Below the pieces are notes generated by a model. The model was not told where the DNA came from. It saw only the letters and a program-made list of their open reading frames with translations, and did no database searches. The translations under genes and the position numbers were made by a program. Source: Hypsibius dujardini (Eukaryota; Tardigrada; Eutardigrada; Parachela; Hypsibiidae). From it: 31,802 nucleotides of DNA. Shown here piece by piece: positions 19,433 to 29,081 of the stretch; within the stretch, counting starts at the first letter, position 1, and each line of letters starts with the position of its first letter. The stretch is from assembly GCA_001579985.1 (NCBI GenBank), contig LRSR01009982.1, positions 1 through 31,802 of the forward strand, given 5' to 3'.

Positions 19433-22400
19433 ATGGATCCGAGATTCTATCTGGGCAGACCGCATGATGCATCCGCACAATTCATTCAACATAACGATTA
19501 CGACCGTCTCCCCGTAAATCCTCCCCGCTCTCCCTATGCGGCACCTCCTCCTCCTCCTCCTCCTCCTCCTCCTGTCAGGATTGTTAGGGAGGACATTGGT
19601 CGCGCACCGCCTCCAATCCCGCCGATCAAGGACGGCAAACGGCTCATTGTAATCGACGGCTCAAACGTGGCCATGAGGTACGAAAGAGGACGCGAAAGTA
19701 CAGGGTGCACAACGATTGATTGGTGTATTGAGCCCTATGCGGATGACTGGTTAAAAATCGTGTGCGTTTCACGACGCTGTCCTGCGATTGATTGATGAAT
19801 TGACTTGTGCTTTTGATCAGCGAATTTTGCTTGTGTTCATGCGATTGATTGATGAATTGACTTGTTGACGTTTTGTTCCCTCTTCATTGTGCAACTGTCC
19901 ATGATGAAGATGAAATGAGTATGAGTCTTTGAATTTTGCAGTTAGTAGGATTCGGTATCTTTACCTCTTTTTTTGCCAATAACGATGATATGGTGCAAGA
20001 TTGCAAGATTGCAAGATGGATGATTGGCTTCAGACTTCAGTTTAATGTTGGGAAACAGTCGCGTCTAGATGGATTTTCCCAACTAGTAGCAGTCAGAAGC
20101 GTGGCTTATTACAGTTGTAATAGTACAGTACTATAGTACAGTAGTAATAGTACAGTAGTAATAGTACAGTACTATAGTACAGTAGTAATAGCACAGTAGT
20201 TTATCGGGAGAAAAGCATATAAATCGATACTTCGTCGCACGATCGGCATGTTCCCCACCGTGAATACTATGACAACAGCATGAGGAAAGGGCTCTGAAAT
20301 GGGCCACAGGTTTACAGGGGGCGCTCTGTCGCCAATTAATGCAAACCGATGAGTCACTGTGTAGTCAGCGACCTCTATAGTGCGCTTTTTCCAACCGTCC
20401 AATTATTTTTGTTAAACGTGTTCCCATAAATTTTCTTCATTTCTGATACGCGTTCCACCGGGATTATCGATTATTCTTTGTCGTTTAAGACCTTGGTAAT
20501 AGCCAAAACTTGTCAGAAGTTCTAATTCCAGGGTGGCCCATTCCAGGGTGGCCCATTCCAGGACCCCGCCCTCATACTAATAAGCAGACGCAGATCCAGC
20601 ACTGAGCCCACTATCGTTGTGTAAGCTAGCGCTTGATTAATTGATGGTTTGACATCCTGTATGAAGAACGGTTTCACTCTCGCTAGCTTAGCGAGCGCTA
20701 TATTGGACCATTTCACTTCTTTAGTGAGAAATAGACATTACACGAGCACGTTGAATGAGTTTGAGTTGCTGAAGAATATTTTCAGAATTTGCTCGCGAAG
20801 TGTGTGCTTAACCCGTTAACGCCCAATGTGTATGTCGTTAAATGGCGACGACATGGCGACCTCAGAATTTCTAAGCAGAGGTGGTTTGAGCGATTTTGCT
20901 AAGCTCAACTGATTTTAAAGGCTGGAATCTTGCTTGAAAATGAGCGATTATGGTTTGGTCATTTACTACTTGACCAATGACCGGCAGAAATTGCCAACGT
21001 TAATCATTTTCACGTTTTTTTTTAAATGTGAAGAAGGTCTCCACAGGCTGGGCATAATCTCTGGTTTTTTCCATCCTCCAAGTTGACCATCTTTTGAAAG
21101 TCTCTAAAAATAATTATCTCATTGGATTGCTGACTGGCACGTGGCCAGTGGTCCACGAAGGCGTCCGATTTTTTGTCAAAAATTGAATAAAACTCGGCTA
21201 CTATGAGAAGTCGTCGATTGATTGATTGATTGATGTTTTAATCAAATATGGCGCGAACAAGTGCAAGAAACAGTTTTCATGGGTGGACAGTGGTCAGCCC
21301 AAAAAACACGAATTTTTAAAATTCGCCCAAAAATTGAATTGTTTGTTTCTTAATTGAAGAGAACTTTGAAAGGCAAAAATACTTCTGGCATTTAGATCGT
21401 TTCTGATCTGGCACCGGGCGTTAACGGGTTAATTCGATCGTTGACCAAAATGACCGCGGAAGAACGGGCACCGTGCACACCTGGGCTTTTTTGAACGTTG
21501 TCATTTGCAGTTGGCGGTCAGTTTTTGAAATGAATATCACGCCAAGATTAGCGTCGAATCATATGAAACTTACCTATTATTATTATTCTTTTTTGTTTTA
21601 TAATTTCGAAAATCATTCATGCCCCGGCACTCAAGTGTACGATTTTCAGCCCGAGATTGGGACGTAAAGTGTTTATATGGTCTGTTCCTCTATTTTACGT
21701 GTTTTCCGTTACAGTCACGGAAACGATGCCTTCTTCTCGTGGCCCGGCATCGACATTTGCGTTCGTCTGTTCCTGGAGCGCGGACATCGGGATGTGGTGG
21801 CGTTTGTGCCAAGCTCTAAGCGGGAATTACAGACTGACTCCCCGAACCCAGCAAGAGGTCTGTATGAGAGAGTTCTTTTTTATAGGACTTATTTAGGGAT
21901 GGCAAAAACTAATTTGGATTTTTTCCTAGGCTTTAGTTTCAGTCGAATTTGGTTAGCTAATCAGTTGCCTCACTTGAGTACTTATATGGCGATTCTTCGA
22001 AATGCGCTAAATGTGATTAGTTTGAAACTTTCCCATCTCGAATTTCATTTGAAATCGATGGCCGCCAACGAAATAATTTTCGGAGATAAGGGGGCGGAGC
22101 TATGGGCAGTTTTCAAAAAGAACCGAAAATTCAAGTCAATCTTTGGGAACATCCGTTAATGACGTCAGTAATTTTTATTAGGCAACCCGACACCCTCTCC
22201 CCTAAAGTCAGAGGTCGTCAGAATTTTTTTAACACCCCGTAGATCTTCAGTTTCTGACGTCAGAAACCATATACCTTTCCATTACAGAAAAAAACTTTAA
22301 ATATATCTTTATCACTCCAAATCGGGCCTGTTCTCCACCAGTTTTCGTTCGCGCGCCGGTAGCTCTCTCGTTTAAGAATTTCGGGGCAAGAGCTAACGAA

Positions 22401-25400
22401 TGCCTCGATGAACAGCTGATACGGCGTGCTCGGTTTCTATGAAAATGTTTGCTGAACAGCACGCACATGGCTCTCCAATCAAATTTCACTACGCTATATG
22501 AAATCCTTAGTTTCACAGAACTTGCATTGAATGCGTTATTTCAAAGCTGAAATTCAATGCAAAGCTTGCAAAGCTCTAGAAAGAGCTGAGACTTCAATGC
22601 ACCATTTCAATGCTCGAAAAATATAGGAATTGCCGCAGAAATTCCAGAATTAATAATCTCAGCCTATTGGGTTCCTCAAAGCTGACGTCAGGACGCCGGC
22701 CTAGCCCCCATCTCGTACAGTCAGAGTTCGTCAGGTCTTTTTCGCACCTACGCCTTAACCAATACTGACGTCATTAACGGATGTTCCCTTTCCGGAGTTG
22801 GCATGTAGCTCCGCCCCTGATGTCCGAAAAATATTTGGATGATGCCAATGGATTTCCAATTCAATTCAGTTCAGTTCCAATTGAGATCGAAATAATTTAG
22901 TGCACTTCGATAAATCGCCATTTTTACAGTGAAGATCAAGCAAAAACGGAATATTTCAGTGTTCGTAACTTTGAAGTTTCGTAAAACAAAAGTTTTCGGA
23001 GATTCGCCGATAATTTTACTCTCTAAATTATCATTAATATTGAACTAATTCAAAAACAAAATTGGAAGACGTTTTGAAATCCATCTCTGGAGATCGCCCC
23101 AAGTCAGAGATTTATCTTGATTATAGTTTAGTTTTTTAGTTTACTTATCGTTCACTTAGAAGTCAGATGTTTAAACCCCTTTCCAACGAACGATCGTCTA
23201 TTTTTCTCACTAGATTGCATAAAACATCACTACCTTCGTTTATCGTAAACACTTCTTCACGTCCGATTTAAGAAATGTATCCTTCCAATTATAATCGACA
23301 TTCTTCTCAGCAAAGCCAATCGTCATGATCGGTTCGATTATAAAAGTAATCAGACCGAGGATCGAAGCGACGCGGTCCTCTAAGTTGCAGTGCTTTGCTT
23401 GGAAATCGAGAATGTCTGTGTGTCTGTATGTCTGTCACAGTCATGGGCGGGGTGATCACGTTCAGTGCTCGCATATGATTGGCCAGTGTAGTCTAGGGCG
23501 CCTGACCTTTCGGACTACGGTGTATATCAAGCTCGAGCGTTGCCAAAGATGAACGTCTGAAAGCTTTAGGGACTAGCTCTCAATAAACGATAAAATCTGT
23601 TTGTTCTTAGTACTAGTAAGAAATATCTCAACTTAAGGCATCATTTCTGCTTTTTCAAAACAACTGATTGAGCTCCTCGGTCTTTCCATCGATTGCTAGT
23701 ACATCATTATTCTCCGCCAGATCGGAGCATCATCGAACGGTTGACCCGAGCGAACCACCTCAAATTCACTCCGGCGCGGAAGATCCCTCGAGCCGATGGA
23801 TCCCATTCCCGTGAGGTCGCCTACGACGACCCGGTCATCCTCAGTATGGCCAACGACCACGACGGTGTGGTCGTTTCCAACGATTTTTTTCGCGATTTGA
23901 TCAACGTTGACCCTCGTTTTCGGAGGGTGATCGAGGAACGGGCCATCGGATTCACCTTCTACAAAAACACGTGGGAGATTTAAGTTTACCGAGGCTGGGT
24001 GATTTAATGTATATCTTTTACTGTATCATTTTTCGACTCGTTTTAGCCTCTGCATACCGACAGATCTGCACGGGAAGAAGGCTGGTATGACGGTGGAGCA
24101 GCTGCTGGACCGCAACGCTCCCAGCCGGCCGGCCGGTTCACCGGCCTACCCAATCTCCATCACCGTCAACGAGTACGAGGTAAAAATATTAAGTCGATGC
24201 AGAGAGGGAAACAGGGGGCGCATCGATCCTAAACTGAATTTTGAGAGGGAATTATGAAATCCAACATGTCAAAAAATTGCAATATTTTACAGTCAAAATG
24301 AGGGGAAAAAATCAGGACTCTTCCAGTGTTTTTGTAACTTTGATAAATCCCCCCGAAACGCTTTTGGCAAAAACCGACGAATTAAATTTAATGTATTCAT
24401 TACTAAATTGAGTCAACTTTTAAAAATTATTTTGGAGTCCATTTTGAATTTCGGGACTTGAAATTTTTCGATTAGATGGATAACTTAATCATGTTTTTTT
24501 ATCGCTAAATAAATTGTGCTATGTGTCTGTGTCACGTAGGATGCTGGGCCCCCATATCCGGACTCGTACTGGATGGATCACCGGGATCATGGGCGTTCCT
24601 TGGAGTTTCGGGGTACTCATGGGCCTCAGGGTCGACCGTTTCCTTTTCAGGTACAGTTATTCGCAGACAAACGAATGGATATGCCTTTTTTGACTATTTT
24701 ACTTGGGACTAACATTAACCGCAACAGCGGACGGTCTAGCGATGAGGCAGAGAGAATTGCGGTCAAGCATTGAGACTGCGAGAGGGAAGGGCGAGGGGTT
24801 GGGTGGCAATGGAGGGTGCGACCGAGGGTGGTGGAAGGTGGTAGAGGGTGGTGGAAGGTGGTACCGAGGGTGGTGGAAGGTGGTAGAGGGTGGTGGAGGG
24901 TGCGACCGAGGATGGTGGAGGGTGCGACCGAGGATTGTGGAGGGTGCGACCGATAGCTCAAGAAACCGCTTTTTTTTCCACCGGTCAAACTGTTCAAAAA
25001 TATCACTTCATATCGTTGTTTAAAAATCTGATACAATTAATAGTGTATTTATTGTATACAGTTAAACTGTTTAGCACCTCTCGCAGTCTGTTGGTTTATT
25101 CTCATCTACTACAAGGGTCACCACGAACATTGAATAGTTTTCAAACGGTGGCCACGCAAATTGAGCGCAACTGACGCTAACTTCACAAATGACAAAAACG
25201 CCACACCTGAAGCCTCAATTAAGTTTATGATATAAACTAATTTTAATCTCACGCAGGAAGCCTTCCTGGGGTCGCTGACTAAAATGGCCGATTTTGCTTT
25301 TTAACACGGGCTTAGTGGGTTGATTGCTTCATTACTTGATTGTGTTAGTGAATCCTTTGAAATTCTGCCTTTCCATCAAGTGGTTCTAGAGGCAGTGTAG

Positions 25401-28400
25401 CAAACAAAGTCACCCTAAAAGGATAACTCATAAAATAGTTGCCTTCTATGAAACTCAAAATATTGTAGGGGCGGAAGTAAAACGATGTTACGAGGAGCAT
25501 GCTGAAATGATTGAAAGTCCATTTTTCTAATTTGCAGTTTCAGATTTCTGATTATCCATTGATTGAAATCTTGAAATATATCTACTGTCCTATTCAAAAA
25601 CAAATTGGGTTAAAATTCCGGAATGACTACAGGAAGAAAATGCCAAACACCGGGAGGTGGTGTTTGAATATATGAATTTTTTTCTACTTCTCCTTATGAT
25701 TAAAAAATCTCTCACGAGACTGAAGCTTTTTCATTTTTGTAAACGCCAGAAACAAAAAGGAATTAGGCCTTTGATTTACATAAAAAATAGTTTTTTGATA
25801 AATTTGCTTGGTGTTTCTTAAATCGATAGAGAAGAAACGTCGTGAGATCTGTGTTATCGCGCTCCGTGTTATCGCGCTCCATGCAGCGCGTAAATTATTC
25901 TTTACGTTTTTGAAAGTGAGATTCGGACTGGCCTCTCTCCTCTGGTCAGTTATCGATCGATCTGGTCTGGAATTTTTTTTCTTCTAATTGAAGATTCTTT
26001 CACACCACATTTTCAGTTTAGAATGTAAAGAATAACCTATTTTTAAAAAACGGACTTTCAATCATTTCAGCATGCCCCTCGTAATGTGTAGAAAGTATTT
26101 GTTGCGCTCAGTTTGTGACACTAATTCGCAACACTTTTGCGCGAATTATTTTTTCTCAAAATTTCCTGCTGCATTTCAAGAACCAATAGAAAGTGGTTTT
26201 TATAGAGAAACTATGTCATGAAAACTTACGATGAGCGGTTTTTCGTTTAAGCTCCAAAGACGATTGGCGGAACTGAAGTTCGTAGTATACTTTTCGGCTT
26301 AAGTTGGCGGGTACAAAAGTGCCGCTTTCAGGAGAAGATTCCTCAAAAGCTCAGTTGTTGTCAGATTCATTTCAAATCACGCTTTAGCTAATATGAACTT
26401 ACTGCCCTCCTTGCCACTGAAATTAATTTTTATTTTCCCACACTCATGGATGTTGGAGGAAGTGACAAATGTTATTCAATATTCGTGGAGACCTCTGTAT
26501 ATTGCATTTTTATTCCTTCCCTCGAAAACCGAATTTTTCAAACTGATTTTTCAAAACGTCAAAGTACATGTTACCTCTTGATTTTTAGCCGGATACTCGA
26601 TCACTCTCCTACCCGGTAACATCCGAACTGCCTCCATCAAGGTTACGACCACACTGTCTGCAGGAAGATTCGGGCGAGGCAATGTCGAGAAGACCGGTAA
26701 TTTGCAGTTCGCAGGTCAGCTGAGGAAAAAGCTTGAAAACTTCTTTTGTAAGAAATAATTTATCAGTCTGATTTAAAAAACTTACAAGGGGTCGGAACAG
26801 TAGCAGATACGCTTATCTGCCTGAATTTTTTTTCTCACAGATATTCAACTAAATATGCAAATTTTAGAAATATATTTTGTCTGTCCCTGAGCTCTGGTTT
26901 TTTCTTGGCGAGAACAAAATCGAAAGTTTCTTTATCGCACTAACCGCTTAACCATTGACTGTAGTGCTTGATTGCTTGATTTAGTCTCAATTTTTGAGAA
27001 ATGGAGAGATTTAAAAGATTTTGACATTTTCCTTCTCAAAACTAAATTTAATATCGATTGGCATTAGCAGAAACTTCGTTGGAAGTCAGGGGGCGGAGCT
27101 ATAGATAATTTCTGAAATCTCACTCCGAAGTGTCAGGTCGGGCTTGAGAATTACCCATAGCTCCGCCCCCTGACCTCCGAAAGATTCCGCTAACGCCAAT
27201 CGATTTCAAATTGAATTTTAAGAAGGAAAATTTCAAAATCTTTTAAATTTAACCCGTTCTTGTCCTCCCCGTTCAGCGTGCTCAGTATTATTAGCCATTC
27301 AACGATTTCTGAATGGGAAATAATGTCCCGCGTGCCAGGGATCCGGCTCAGTTTGTCTCAGACACGTTCCTCTTCCGTGTAGACATTCACGTGGCCCGAA
27401 GCCCGAGGCCCGAACTGTTCCAGCTGGACGGTCAAATCCTCGTTCTGTAATGGCAATTATATCTCAGAAGTAATGTTACTTCATTTTTCATTCACGTTCA
27501 GTATTATTATTATCGAGTCATTCTGTAAAAGCGAACTTTTGTTCCATATTCTAAATTCACGGACGAAGTCTATGTTTGACTTCATATAAGTATATCATAT
27601 TTACTTACTCCTACAACTTGCGCTAACCGAGTTAAACCATTACACTCGTTCGACGCATGACTGTTATTCAGCCCCCGAGTTGAAGTGCTTGATTCGGTCA
27701 GCGCAAGGTTTTCTGCTACGTGTGTACGGCCGGTATCTGCAGTGAGTTCGATTGAAGCCAGAAATCTTTGGATTTTAGAAATACGCTTTAGAATCTTTGA
27801 GGTATCAAATTTCAAGCGTCTTTCACTAGGGCAGTAATAGAGATTTTCCCTCCCGATCGGCGTGAGTTTTTTTTACAAATAGCTGCCTATTTATCGTGAT
27901 TTATCATTTGGGTCTCCGCGTGGAAATCACATTACCGGTTTCAGAAAAGAATATGGAAGAAAAACACTTCCCAGCGAGGTTGTGCTTTGAGCAGGTGCTT
28001 GATTGATTGAACGTTCACTATTTTCCTTTATTTTCGTTGTAAACAAATTCGATTTCTAAAATTACATTCAGAACATTTGTTTTTATATTTTCCCATGCCA
28101 AATTTAATTTAATTTTAATTTTAATTTAATTTGGATTCGATCGGCATTGGCTCTATATTTTTTAGCTGTCAGGGGGGGGGGCAGAGTTGTGTGTAATTCT
28201 CAAAAAGGACTAAAATTCGAGCGTAGCTTTCCAGAGCTGGCCTACAGCTCCGCCCCCTGACACCTGAAAAATATTCGGCTAATGCGGATCGACTCCATTT
28301 TGAATTTGATGTGGGAAAGCATTAAAACACATAATTTAAATGCATGTTTCAAATTCGAAATTTGTTCCAGTGAAAATCAAGGAAAATATTGATCTTTCAA

Positions 28401-29034
28401 TCAATCAAGCACCCGTTCACAGCACAAACTTGCTGAGAAAGAATTTGCTTTCTTATTTTTTTCTGAAACCGGTAATGTGAATTCCACGCGGAAATCCCAA
28501 TGATAAATCATGATTAATTGATAGCTTTTTGCGAACAAAAATTCAAGTCGATCGGGAGGGAAAATCTCTATTACTGCCCGAGTCAGGTGTTAGGCTATGA
28601 ATTAATCGTTCTATGAAAAATGCCAGATTTTCGAGTAAGTATTTGTCTTAATCAAATATCGAAGTTGAATGGCAAGTGAATTCAGTGGGACATGCAAATT
28701 AGTAGGGGTAATGATCAAAATTATCGTAGGTATCCGAACAACAACCTGTTTCATCACCCCGTGTTACGTGTCTGGGACCGCCGACGGGCGCACCGCCACC
28801 ACCGGTGACACCAAAAAGACGCAAACGACACCGCAAAACCAGAACTGAAAGACGCGCTGAAATGGATCCCCTAGATCTCTATAACTCCACATTTAAATCT
28901 CACATTTCAAACTCATCGACTTCCATGAAAACCCCTGCTTCAACATTAACAGAGACCCTTGCGAAATCAAAAGTGCAAAAGGTATCAAGTGAGTCCAAAA
29001 TTGTGTCTGCCTGCCTGTTTCTCTGCCTGCCTAC

Positions 29035-29081
<47 letters not shown>

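Noticed and set aside
21719-22159. Continuation of the plus-strand frame past 21857 (160-codon frame)
   Set aside because: The NYN similarity stops at the G|GTCTGT donor and resumes at 23721; the rest is intronic and enters a palindromic element.
24703-25023. Gly/Arg/Trp-rich plus-strand frame at the G-rich minisatellite
   Set aside because: It is repeat-derived and lies within intron 5 after a good GTACAG donor at 24651.
27331-27449. Alternative reading of the GC-rich island as a short frame beginning MGNNVPRARDP and ending at 27449
   Set aside because: Short with no motif; the phase-0 exon reading fits the gene structure better, and both remain unproven.
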